A stretch of DNA of 64,000 bases from Chloromonas sp. AAM2. Lineage: Eukaryota > Chlorophyta > Chlorophyceae > Chlamydomonadales > Chlamydomonadaceae. The position numbers and the translations under genes are program-made. Below are positions 50,401 through 60,463 of this stretch, piece after piece. The stretch lies in the NCBI GenBank assembly GCA_004335635.1, contig QAXH01005380.1, forward strand, positions 16,229 to 80,228, in the 5' to 3' direction. The notes beneath the pieces are model-generated. The model saw only the letters and a list, made by a program, of their open reading frames with translations, searched no databases and had not been told where the DNA came from. How positions within the stretch are numbered: position 1 is the stretch's first letter; every line of letters begins with the position of its first letter.

Positions 50401-53400
50401 GTGATGTGCGCATGCTACAACCACTTGACACTCATTCCTTGAATACCTGATTGCAACGCCACAAGCTTGTAGCTCGTCCTCTGCCTTGCCGACGTACCTG
50501 GTTGTCCGGCCATGAACATTCGCTATCCACGTCCGTTCCATGTCCTGTGCCTATATTTTGTCTGTTTCCTCATGGTCACCTTATCCTTGCCCGCCGCAGC
50601 GGCAGTATTGGCGAGAAGGCTGATGGTTACAGCCAATCAAACGAGTGGCGCGTACTGCAAGGATTGACACGCGGCATCGCGGGGGGAGGATCTGTGACGC
50701 GAACGGCTTACGTCATGGAAAACTTAGACCTACCGGAGGTGCGTGACATGCACGTGCGACACGCCGCTTTTCGCCTAATCTGTTCGTGCATGCCTGATCG
50801 CGGCAGCTTGCCTTGCCAATGCCAGCATAATCAGAACACGTTTTGCATGCAAGCGGGTGTTCAATCACATGCACTTGCGCAGGTGGTCAATATTCTTGCG
50901 GCCCAGGTGATCATCAACAACCAGGACCGGTGCACCAAGAACTTCTTCATGTACTTCAACCCATCTACGAACAGGTGGCTCATGTAAGTCTCACCCACGT
51001 TCGGCTTTGTTGAACACCAGTACATTCACAATCGAAGTTTGCATGTGGGTTGGGCTTAACCACCCGACCCCCATATCACGCCGACCGGCGTCCCCTTCCT
51101 TTCTTTTCATGATCAAAGTAACGATGCCAACAGGGGCCTGATTTCCGTGCCAGATAACCGTGAGATGGGTTCAGTGGTTATTCTGAACCGTTTCTGTGCA
51201 GGTTTCTGACAAAACCGACCTTGAAACTGGTGATGCCTTGCGTGGATCTGCGTGTCCATTGTGGATTGCTGTTGTGCAGGTTTCCGTGGGACCTGGATGG
51301 CGCGCTGGGGCAGGACAATGGCCTGGGGGGCCTGCCTGGGCCACAATACTGCGTACTGGCATGCGAACAGTGGAACAGGTACCACTTGTTGGTTGGCCTG
51401 CCTGCACGTTGGATGCTATCAGTAGTAATGCTGTGCGGTGCCCAACGTCTGATGATGCAAGCCCCCTTCCCCCGTGCGGATGCAAGAAACGACCAGTACC
51501 TTCGTACATACCCGTTGACGCCTCATGAACAATCCAAACCTGCCTTAAACGAGCAAGGCTCCACACTCAGTTCACTGACACCCGGCAGACACGCTTGACG
51601 TCCCATACTCTCTTTTCTGCCATCCCAACCTTGCAACACCCGGGTTTGCTTGTTCATTCCCAATGGCTGATCCGTTTCAGTGCAGTCAGTGATACTGACC
51701 CTGTACTGCTCGCTGCGCTGCAGCCCGTTGTACTGTGACAGTGAGCACCCTCAAGACCTCTTGAGTGGCATGCCTGGAGGGCTGGGGGTGACCGGCATGT
51801 ACCTAGGTGAGGCACTGGATCAATGAAGGTTTCTGGTCACACTTTAAGAGGCTTGCCACACCAAGAGTTAATCTACCGTATTATTCAGCGAATGTCGGAA
51901 CCTGTTGGTCAGAAACAAGTACGCTGCCCATACCGCAACTGACGCACAAAAGTGGTCGAAACGCGAAACAAGTCGAGCCCCGCCGGAGGCGGAAAATTTC
52001 GCGGAAGATGGTCGAAAACCTTACAAATTTCAGGAAATTTCGCAGCAAACTCAGTTTTAGTCGTGCCCGGGTCATAGCGACTGTCATGTTTTAGTCGAAT
52101 TCAAAGTTGAATTCAAAGTACCGCAAGGCAGCAAAGTCATTCCCTAAAGGGCCAATCAGCGCTATAGATGCAGCTGGCTATAGGTGACATGCATTGTCCT
52201 CAATCCAGGCTGCCACGCAATGCCTTCAGTACCAGGCATCAAGTTAGTACAGGTACAGGTATCAAGTTAGTACGGCCTTGGCACTCATGGCCACATAGTG
52301 GAATGGCTGTCAGGTGCTGCACGGACTCGCACAATGGGCATCAGAAGCGCCCGCTTTGCCCTTGGCCTGTCACGGGCCCGGGCAGGCGGTGCTCGTGCCC
52401 TCTGCACAGGACTGGGATGCCTGCTGGTCGTCGTTGCCTGTTGCATCGGCCCAACGAGGATTCAAAACATGCCCCAAGTCGGAAGCAGCAACCGTGAGAG
52501 CTCTGAAGCGCAGAAACATGGTGTAATTGCCCTTAGTCGAAATCGAGCGCCGCAGGCAAGCGAATTTCGCGAAAGTTTGTCGAACTTGACTCCGAAACCA
52601 GCCGATTTTCGCAAGAAACGCGGAAATTAATCGACTATTGCCTTTTTCACGCTTGAAATTTGACTAATTTAGTGCGTCAGTACGGTAATTGTTACCCTTA
52701 CACGTTGGGACCTGCTTACAGTTGCCATGGTGCAGACTTGAGAGACAAAGGGAAAGTAAAAGGATGGTTTGACATTTCACTGCCAGCCGCCACTCAACTT
52801 CACTGTACGGTTGGGATTCTGTCTGGTAGCCTCCTTTTCTGGGCATAACCGCTCCTTGCCTCACCAACATCACCAACATGCTCTTGTGGAAAAGAGAAAT
52901 GGAAAAGAAAAAGAGGAATAGAAAAGAAATGCTCTCGGTAGCTCCAATCCCCTGAGGACTGCTGAACAGGGCTAGGGTTGAACTGCTGCCCATAACCACT
53001 AACAGTGATGCATTCTCCCACTTCAGGTGGCCCTTCCTCATCTCCCGTATCCCCCACTGCATCCACAGCCCCAGTGCCCCGGACGTCGCCTCCCGTACAG
53101 ACACCACCAATATCAGCAGCTTCGTTTCCACCCTCGTCCAATCCATCCGCACAATCGCAGCCAACGCCGCCGCCATCTCCGTCACCGTCTTCCTCACTTG
53201 CCTCAAGACCAGAACCAGCACCCGGCAAAACCGTCACACAGGCCTCCGGGCCGCCACAGGGCCGCCGCTTGCATCAGACAGGGTCGAATTTGCCCGCAGC
53301 TCTTGTTATCCGACCAACAAGCATTTCTCGGCTCATTGTGAGTGGCAACCGCAATCCCACACTGGACATGTCAGTAGATTGGGCAAGTCAGTTTGAAATC

Positions 53401-55186
53401 CGAGCGCACTGTTTTGAGATAGGGGAGCCAGGTATCTAAGGGACTGTCTCTACGGGCACTAGCTTAGAGTGCATCTGGCATGTGCGCCTCCACAAATGTA
53501 AGTCATGCAGGAGGAACCTTAGATGATGGCTTGTGTGCTGATATCTCGAACACTTCTGGAAGCATGGCAGGCAGGAAGGACAAACGAAAGTCTGCTGGCA
53601 ACTTCACTTTCTCATCCTGCCTGCAAACACTGCCCGCTCTTGCAGACTGTTCCATCCAGCTACCCCGCTCCCGAGGGCTGGGCAAACCCGGATAGAAATA
53701 CCACGGGTAGTGCAAGCCAGCTGGGTCCGGCCGGCACATACAACCATCTGGTGGATGCGATCACGGACGTTGGTGCAACACGGTCCATGTGAGAACGATC
53801 ATGCGCGAACCGTGCCATACATATCTGCTGTTCAAGACGCACAGTTCAGAGCATGGGATGAGTTACACGAAGAAGTCGTTGGCTAGGAACCATGACGAGC
53901 GAGCCGTGTTCATTGAGCCGTGTTGTGCGCCACCGGTGCCCGCAGGCTGATGCGCCGGATTCAAACCTTGGCTGAGACGTATCTGGGTGATCAAGGAAAG
54001 CTAGTGCAGGTGCGGAGAAAACCGAGAGCATCAAGGTTGGCCACTCTTGGTACAACCTTGGAAGGACCTTGGTAGAACCTTGGAGGCCGTTGCTCAATGC
54101 TGTTTGTAATCCAACATAGTCCTAATTCTTGTGCGACCAACGGTACAGGGGCTTTCTATAGCTTGGGTAGACAATCCACCACTTTCTCGCTGTGGCTGGC
54201 GTTGCAGTTTGCGAATGAAACATATCCCGCCATCCGATCGCTGGCCTTCCGCGATGCGACTAAATGGAACACGGGCATCGACATTGATCGCGGCTACCGG
54301 CAGATCATCAAAGAATACGCACCTGCACGCAAATACATGCTACTCAGGTGAGTTAGTCTTGAGCACTGGTGGTTTTACATACTCGGCCATCTCAACTAAC
54401 ACAACCCTAGCACGGCCTCAAGCTGTCTCGAACTGAGCAATCAACCAAACGAAGCACGAGGCGCCAGCTGCACAACTCAATCATTTTCCCATGCAGCATG
54501 CAGGAAAATGTGAATTCACCTGTTCCCCACACACGCAGTATGTATGGGCCCAATGGCAGCTACCCTCTAGTGCCCGGCTCACAGCCCCCTGGCAGCCTGA
54601 GACAGCTGCAAATGCAATTGTCCACAACATCAGCTGGCAGCAGCAGTTGGCTGTCACGTGTTCAGTTAACCAACCCAACCGCCACCGCTTTGGATTTGAG
54701 CGGGGCTCAATTGCGGGCTGATGATGGCTCAACGTTATTCACATTCCAGCCAGGTGAGGAAGCTTCAGGAGCTGGGAAGTAAAAAAAAAACAGCCCAGCA
54801 AAACAGCCCACAATTTGCTTTTACACACTTTGTCACCAGGCCTGGTACAGCAGCCTTAGTTAACTTCATATACTGCTCTGGCAGTATGTGGCTATCTTGC
54901 AAGAATTCATGAGTGACTCTCATATCAAACACACGTGCGTCCTTTTGACTGCAGGCCAGTGTTTTATAACGTACTGAACAATTGTCACAATGAACGCGTG
55001 TGCGTCCTGCTGATTGCAGGCACGGTGTTGCCCAACAACACGGTTGCATACGTCGTGCCAGATGTCAGCGAGTTTACCGAACAGCACGTGGGACAAGGGT
55101 TGTTCGTGTTGGGGCCTCTGTGGGCCAAGAAGGATTCTGTGTCTGTGCAGCTAGTGGATAGTCAGGGAGCAGCTGTGGGCCAATAG
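43270..55186 (+). CDS. Secreted CotH-kinase-family protein with lamin-tail-like domains
   Basis: Exon 1 (43270-43357) encodes a signal peptide (MALQRLAFCVINAMILALLE) and joins in phase to an exon starting GAVVINEVLARN, the hallmark of a lamin-tail (LTD) domain, continuing through WLELRN and GWTLKSHKG. After about 250 residues of beta-rich spacer comes a CotH domain: GVFVHRRGVTSLAWPKPK (49.22 kb), FYLHVRLNGEFFGLFSFIE (49.87 kb), INNQDRCTKNFFMY (50.92 kb), and the catalytic-loop-like FPWDLDGALGQ (51.28 kb). A Pro/Ser-rich insert (53.03-53.26 kb) precedes the end of the CotH fold, and a second LTD-like segment (LTNPTATALDLSGAQL, 54.67 kb) closes the protein at 55186. About 20 exons, roughly 1000 residues. 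CotH proteins are atypical secretory-pathway protein kinases in spore coats and some surface proteins; here the role is probably at the cell surface or wall. Confidence 0.82.
44204..44342. repeat. About 60-bp direct repeat across a CotH splice donor
   Basis: About 2.3 copies of a unit beginning GTGGGGTGTGGCAACTACT and ending near CCAATGGTTTGCAAAGG start at the exon donor after LLLVIVQG and extend into the intron, so each unit repeats a donor-like AAGGTGGGG. Confidence 0.8.
44503..44560 (+). repeat. Dispersed repeat family B, copy 2
   Basis: Same order of blocks as 17113-17165: CCCCGCTGAGCAGTCC, hairpin (AGTCCG/CGGATT), GAAGGCCA, AACAACAA. Stem sequences differ but pairing is kept. CotH intron. 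Confidence 0.6.
44904..44994. other. Assembly gap (91 N)
   Basis: A run of N in a CotH-gene intron, beside a G-rich tract (about 44812-44840). Nothing suggests a missing exon. Confidence 0.99.
45393..45439 (+). repeat. Dispersed repeat family C (pair with 561-605)
   Basis: About 46 bp containing CCCACATGCACCGAGCGC and AACGCTAGCAAGCC is nearly identical to 561-605 near the left edge. A short relative occurs near 55422 (GCGAACGCTAGTAAGCCATG). Confidence 0.75.
46144..46311. repeat. 28-bp minisatellite, six perfect units
   Basis: Six identical tandem copies beginning AACCTAGTATGGTACTCACT and ending TGGCATGC lie in a CotH intron, just upstream of the exon starting TQRISMSWGY. Confidence 0.95.
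46808..46878 (-). repeat. Dispersed intronic repeat family A, inverted copy
   Basis: The reverse complement has GGGAAGCCATCGAAGGACAC followed by a CCTGACCTACCCTGAGC tail, matching 39929-40000. CotH intron. Confidence 0.65.
47385..47496. repeat. TG/GTGC microsatellite
   Basis: Simple alternating purine-pyrimidine repeat of about 110 bp in a CotH intron, close after the exon ending DKQDQESAG. Confidence 0.95.
51875..52686. mobile_element. TIR-element family D, copy 2, inside a CotH intron
   Basis: The ends are ACCGTATTAT (51875) and TCAGTACGGT (52677-52686), matching 8 of 10 as inverted repeats and matching the ends of the copy at 57801-58631. AT-rich TTTCGCG-containing subterminal blocks flank a GC-rich interior, which is shared with 24030-24480. 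The size (812 bp) is close to the other complete copy. No transposase is encoded. A target-site duplication is not clear. Confidence 0.6.
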
Positions 55187-56508
55187 GCATGATTTTGTTT
55201 GTTCGTTTGTTCGACTTCACTGCTGCGTGCATTGTGTCATGACACGTGGTGGGCGAAAGCATGAGTCAGAATTACGGTAGCAATGGGCAGTCTTCACGTA
55301 CGATTCACTGCTGCATGTTGGGGTTGCGTGCATTGTGTCATGATGCGATTGGACGTCAATCTAGACGGCTTGCAGTCTGCTCGCCAATTCCTTCCTTGCT
55401 CAGGATAGATAAGCACTGATCGCGAACGCTAGTAAGCCATGCAAGTCCTTGTGTGCATGGTGTCATGATAACACGTGCGTTGGGTGTTGTTGGTGTTGGT
55501 GTCATTGATGTATTGGAATTGAATGTTGTGCTCATGTTGACTCGTAGTATCAGCAGTATCAGGGTGGTGGCCAATCCGTGAAGTGTTTTCGGTTCTTCAC
55601 AGAGGTGGTTTTCAAATCTGTTCAGTTCTGCAACTGTTTGGTTGCGTGGTCTGTAAAATATCTGGAGCCAGCAGATATCTGTTTGGTTGTTTCTTGGAAC
55701 CTCGGGCCAGCCAGCCTGTATAAGTCTGTTCTCATGTTGTCATGGCTCGCCTGAACTCATCTCATGGCTCGCATGGACTATTGCCGACCTGGCAGCTCAT
55801 GTACCTCCGTGCTGCTTGCATCAAAGGACGTTGCATGAGCTGCATGAGAGCGGAGCTGCCGCGTTAATGCACTGCAGAGACTATAATGGAAACTATGCTT
55901 GTTTGGGTTGGGCGGCTGTCTGGCTTGACAGTCCCTTCGGAGCAAGGGAGAAGGCTGGCCTGATGCTTCGCAGGCTCAACTTCGAAAACGTGGTGACCCG
56001 TGGACCACCTGTAAACCCAAACGCATTTTTTCGTTGCTGTCTGATCCTGGATTGCTAATCCCGTGTAAGGACTCCGCAAGGCGACTGACATGCCCTCGCC
56101 GCTTTGCGATCATACCGGTTGCGAAGATACCTTTTCGAAGGGCAGGGTCAACGTGATAGGAACATGGGGCGGTGCTGGCCGATGTTCAGTGGTGATTCAG
56201 CGGTGATTGGGTCCAAGTGTGACAAAATGAGGTCAACGGAGTTCTTGGCAACGTGCAGAATTCATCAATATTGCTGTGATTCGAGACGCAAAGCGTCCAT
56301 GGCATCCATGTCGGCCCGCGAAGCCACAGCATGCACAGGTTCACATTCTCAAAGCCATGGAAACGGCAGCCCATGCTTTCATGCTCCAGTAGTAAGGAGG
56401 AGGGCGTATGCGAGGCGTGTCCACTGCCCGTGCCCATTTGCAAGCCCTCAAGCCCACACAATTTTCACCTTGCCCAGCCCTTGTCCTCAACCTGCCCAGC
56501 CTGTGAAC
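55187..56508. other. Intergenic region before the GNAT gene
   Basis: No supported gene. TGTAA occurs at about 55650. An open plus-strand stretch (55687-56058) shows no family signature. The GNAT reading frame stays open upstream of its chosen start to about 56104, so the acetyltransferase could begin earlier. Confidence 0.4.
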
Positions 56509-59500
56509 ATGCAGTGCATTGCATGGCACGACAACCCTGCCCTCGCTGAGAGGTGCATTGCCAGCATAGCCAGCGCCTTAGAACGAGACCCGACGACGTC
56601 CTACTACTGCCGACAGGGGATGGAGCAGCAGCTCTACACAGCTCTGCTGAGGCTAACGCTGCGAACAAACCCACACACAACTAACATCCTCAGGTGTGGC
56701 ACAGGTTGGCTGTAGCACCTGCACAGACAGAGGCAAGTCTTGGCGTTGGTTGCTTGGCACCAAAGTTGATACCCGTTGCTGTTGCTTGTCAGGCACTGCT
56801 GGAAGGTTCGGCATGCAAAATCCAGTTAGATGTGTGTCCCCGGCTCCCGCCCTGCAGTGTAGCAGATGGCGCATGCGCTGCTGTGTGCTTCCCCCTCCCT
56901 CGAATGGAGACTTTGGACCTTCTCTCTCTCCTCTCCTGCCTGGGAGACATGTGGGCAATCATGACGGCTCTCAGGCCCGAGCGATGGATAGATGGCCTAT
57001 TGGGGGCTGATTCCTTGGAGGACAGGCGGAATGCATTTCTGCGGGTGAGCTGACACCAGGGTATGCCAGGTGTACGTGCGGAGTGTTGGTTTGGGCAATC
57101 CTGAGTTCGCAATGCCACACGGCCACACTGCCACACGCCCACTGCCACACGGCCTCGCACCTGGATTGCAGATTGGGCCGGGAAGGCACCCTTGACTGCC
57201 ACTCCTCATGTAAAGGTCAACCCAAACAGTGTCAGCAGCCTAAACATTGCCTACCTGCACCTTGACCTCTCGACAAGCTGCCGGACTTTTCCATGATTCT
57301 CATCATCACCTGCCTGAGGTGTCAGCCAGCACCTGGGCCTTCAAACCATTTGATCATGTGATCACAGCGTGTGCAGGATGTGCGCCATCGTCTTTACGCA
57401 TGCTTCGATCCCAAGTATCGTTATTGTTTTTGTGATTGGTTTGTTCTACAGGAGCATGGGGGTCGGGCTCTGTACCTGTTGACCATTGGAACTACACCAG
57501 ACAGGTGCGGCCATGCATTGGTTTTCCAGGGTTTGAATCCACATAGCCTATCCTACTCGCTCTTCAGCTTTACAAGCCGTTCCCGACGTGAGGCCTGGGG
57601 CTCACCCCCGGGTATGTGTTTTATGTTGATGTGCCTTGCCAGAGCCGCTGTTTCGTTTAAATGCGTTCAATGGTCATGCTGGAGCTGTATCATGCTTACG
57701 GAACAATGCTTACTTTTGCACTCTTGTATTGGGAATACTGCCCAGGGTTGTTTTGAATGTGTGTGTATGGTGTGCATAGCAGGCAGGCTTGCCCAAGACT
57801 ACCGTACTGATCCTAAATGCCAGTCGGATCCTACCTTAGTCGGCCGCAAAAATCGAGGAAAAAACATTTCGGGCCGATTTTTCGTGCACTAGTCGGATTC
57901 TGTTGCATAAATTTTCGGCTGAAACCTGCTATCCCATCCAACACACCTATCATAAAAAACACAGCCAAATGTAACCAACCATCCATCTCAACGTAATCAA
58001 CCATGCAGCAGGATCCAATCAACAATGTCTGTACAAGTGTCTTCAATTCATACAGCCATGAATGTTTGCACCTGTATGTAGGTGTTTCACTTATGAAGTT
58101 CCAAATGATGTTAAGGGCCAAGTCATGTGATCATGCTTACTGCTTCTTCAAAAACTGTGCGATACCACCCTGGCCTTTAATCTGCTTGATCGTGCCCTTC
58201 TTAGCCTTGCCATCTGCCTTGGGCTTGCCATCCCCATCAGCCTTCTTGGCCTTCTTGGCCTTGCTCTTTTTAGAACGCTTGCACAGGGCCTCTACCATAA
58301 AGGGTCGAGAAGCCCATCAGTCTCCCCATCCACTTCCCATATCCCATGCATGGCGCAGCCCTCAAGCAACTACGGAGCTCAGATGGATGTTTGCATTGCA
58401 GCACAATGCAATGGCGTATGTGCCATTGCCTCGCAACAGCGCTGCGCACAGACACATGACTAAACCCTGAACCCTCCACATAGGCTAAACCCTAGCACGT
58501 TTCCGTACCAAACCCTGGAATTAGTCGGAACTTGCTGCGCAGCAGCGACAATATTTGTAAAAGGCCTGATTAATCGGCCGAATCCGATTTTTTGGACTTA
58601 TTTTCCGACTTAAACCAAGGGTCAGTACGGTTCACTGTGAGTGGGGTTTGCGTTAATAGAAATCTTGCCACCATTCATTTTACCATCTATTCATTTCCAT
58701 GACACCAATTCTGAACATGACCCGATCTTAAGTTAGCCGGGGGTGTCGCACCACCCTTCTGAATTGTCATGCATGCATGGCAGCCCACGGATGCAAGAGC
58801 AGCCAGGCTTTTACTACTTGAGTGTTCACCAAGTCTGCGTATGTTGTCCTTTGTGCGTGCTTTGGTGCTGGCTGATGGTCTAATCCAGCCCACCATGCAG
58901 TGGCCACTCCGCGGGTGTTGCTTGCACTTGGTGAACAAGCAGGCCGTGTGCGTGGCTGCACTGTGCAGGCAGGGCCAGGGGCTGGGCTCGGCCGTGATGC
59001 AAGTCATGACAGATCTGGCAGACCGCCTACAGGTGCGACAAAGATGACACTACCGCACATGCGACACCCACATGGGTGGCATGACCCTATGCAAGGGAAG
59101 GGGTGTGGTTTTTCTGACAAGTATGCATGCTTCCTAAGATTGGATGTGATGAAGTGGACGACCTCTGGTTGTCTGTGCTGTCTTGCCTGCATTGCTGGCC
59201 TCGCTCGTTTTTTCTTTCTTGCTCTGGCGGTTTTGCACCATCTGTGCCTCTGTGCCTCCGTTCTCGGCGTGGGATGTCTTGAGGTTCATCGCGACCTTGT
59301 CCATTGCCTTCTCGTGTGATTCTACGGTCGACGCCGGGTGCCTCCGCAGTGCCATCATCCGATCCGCCGTGCCTGTGTATGCATCAATGCTCCTCCTGGA
59401 CCGGTGCTTGCCGAGACAGCCGATATCCCCGACTTCAGGATCTGCCGAGATGAAGGCGAGGCTCATGCGCAGATGTGGATCAGCCGGCGCAATGAACTGT

Positions 59501-60463
59501 GACGACCCATCCTGACGTGTCTGACCAGGCTCGGCGACCATCAATAGATCACGCCGAAGCCTTAGCGTCCCATCCGCTGGGTCGACCGCGAACGCACGGT
59601 TGCGGAAGATGACCTGTCTGATAATCTCCCCACGTGTGAATCCAATGGACGGGATCGCCAGGAATGTGCAGACCACGTGCTTGGCTATGCTGACCCCACT
59701 TGCCATGCAATTTGTACAGAATACCGCGGCTGGGCGATACTCCACCAGGAACTGGTCCGCATTGTGCATCAATTGACAGGCCGGCTGCTCGGGCTCGTGT
59801 GCGGTATCTGCGGTGACGCAGATAATCGACCGCAGTGCACTAGGCAGGTATATGTGCACCCCACTGGCGCCGGCAGGCAATGGACAAGGTCGCGATGAAC
59901 CTCAAGACATCCCACGCCCCTGCCGGAGTGACTCAGGCGCGCGACTTCTTGTGCCTCCGTTCTCTGCGCGTCCTCTTCAGATATCTATGCCCATCCTCAA
60001 GCACACATATCTTGCAAAGCTTGAGGTAGCTAGAATGTTTTTTCTTTCCAGACTTTGAATGACCTGTCGCGCTCACCATCTTGGCCGTGCGACGTTGGCA
60101 TTATGTTGATACCATGCCCCACCTCAGGTCCCCATGTACCTGGAGGCATCCAGCCCTAGGAGCACAGCGCTCTACGCACGACATGGCTTCCAGGAAATAA
60201 GCACTGAGTCGCCAAAGCCTGGAGCTCCGCCCTTTACTTTCATGTGGCGGGCGCCAGTTGATGCGCCCTTAGATTCGGGCACTGACGGGCCCGCATCAGA
60301 CCAGCCGCGCAAACCAGGCCTTGGTGTAAGCCAGGAGGCTGCAGAGGCAGGGCTGGGTGCTGGCGTGCAGGGGCAGGCAGTGAGCAGGGGTTTGTTCAGC
60401 CAGCACCCTATGGCTGCAGGTGCACAGGCAAAGGGCAGACAGTCTCCCACTCCTGAGTCTTGA
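56509..60463 (+). CDS. GNAT-family N-acetyltransferase
   Basis: Five exons join in perfect phase: 56509-56693, 56858-57044, 57452-57504, 58969-59032, 60128-60463, giving 274 residues. The N-terminus (IASIASALERDPTTSYY) is the usual GNAT opening. VADGACAAVCF follows. The acetyl-CoA-binding core TIGTTPDRQGQGLGSAVM is created only by splicing 57504 to 58969 and contains the Q/RxxGxG/A loop. MYLEASSPRSTALYARHGF is the classic C-terminal GNAT strand-helix. Substrate is unknown; this subgroup includes many small-molecule or antibiotic-type acetyltransferases. The last 60 residues look disordered. Upstream in-frame ATG codons exist, so the start is the least certain part. The last two introns (1.46 and 1.10 kb) are far larger than the first two and hold inserted DNA. 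Confidence 0.85.
57801..58631. mobile_element. TIR-element family D, copy 3, in GNAT intron 4, with captured exon
   Basis: Begins ACCGTACTGA (57801) and ends TCAGTACGGT (58622-58631): perfect 10-bp terminal inverted repeats that extend imperfectly a few bases further. Subterminal blocks repeat AGTCGGAT-type motifs. The interior differs from copy 2 and contains a gene-end-like exon on the minus strand (58137-58291). No transposase. This is the pattern of a non-autonomous Pack-type element. Confidence 0.65.
58137..58291 (-). pseudogene. Captured C-terminal exon (Lys-rich with PIP-box-like end)
   Basis: On the minus strand an acceptor-like TTATGGTAG is followed by an open frame encoding a Lys/Ala/Gly-rich stretch and ending GTIKQIKGQGGIAQFLKKQ-stop. 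QGGIAQFL resembles a PCNA-interacting (PIP) box at a protein C-terminus. It lies wholly inside the TIR element, so it is probably a transduplicated fragment of a gene located elsewhere. Parent gene unknown. Confidence 0.45.
59134..59880 (-). CDS. Antisense intronic ORF with helicase-C-like segment
   Basis: A 248-residue open frame in GNAT intron 5 (59033-60127), opposite in strand to the host gene. Residues about 48-100 read AVFCTNCMASGVSI ... IPSIGFTRGEIIRQVIFRNR, the spacing and residues of helicase motifs V and VI in SF2 proteins related to viral or mobile-element origin-binding helicases (TxxxxxGVSI ... RQxxxRxR). The remainder is unrecognised and Lys/Gln-rich at the end. The N-terminal helicase motifs are missing, so it is a fragment at best. 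Upstream in frame there is a stop at 59902-59904. The assignment is inference from two motifs. Confidence 0.35.
   Translation of the reverse strand: MPAGASGVHIYLPSALRSIICVTADTAHEPEQPACQLMHNADQFLVEYRPAAVFCTNCMASGVSIAKHVVCTFLAIPSIGFTRGEIIRQVIFRNRAFAVDPADGTLRLRRDLLMVAEPGQTRQDGSSQFIAPADPHLRMSLAFISADPEVGDIGCLGKHRSRRSIDAYTGTADRMMALRRHPASTVESHEKAMDKVAMNLKTSHAENGGTEAQMVQNRQSKKEKTSEASNAGKTAQTTRGRPLHHIQS
59266..59918. repeat. Exact 43-bp inverted repeat bounding most of the antisense ORF
   Basis: 59266-59308 and 59876-59918 are exact reverse complements over 43 bp (begins GGCGTGGGATGTCTTGAGGT). A 15-bp direct repeat TGTGCCTCCGTTCTC lies just outside on the left (59251-59265) and 31 bp beyond the right arm (59950-59964). 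This indicates a partial inverted duplication or the ends of an inserted element. Confidence 0.85.
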
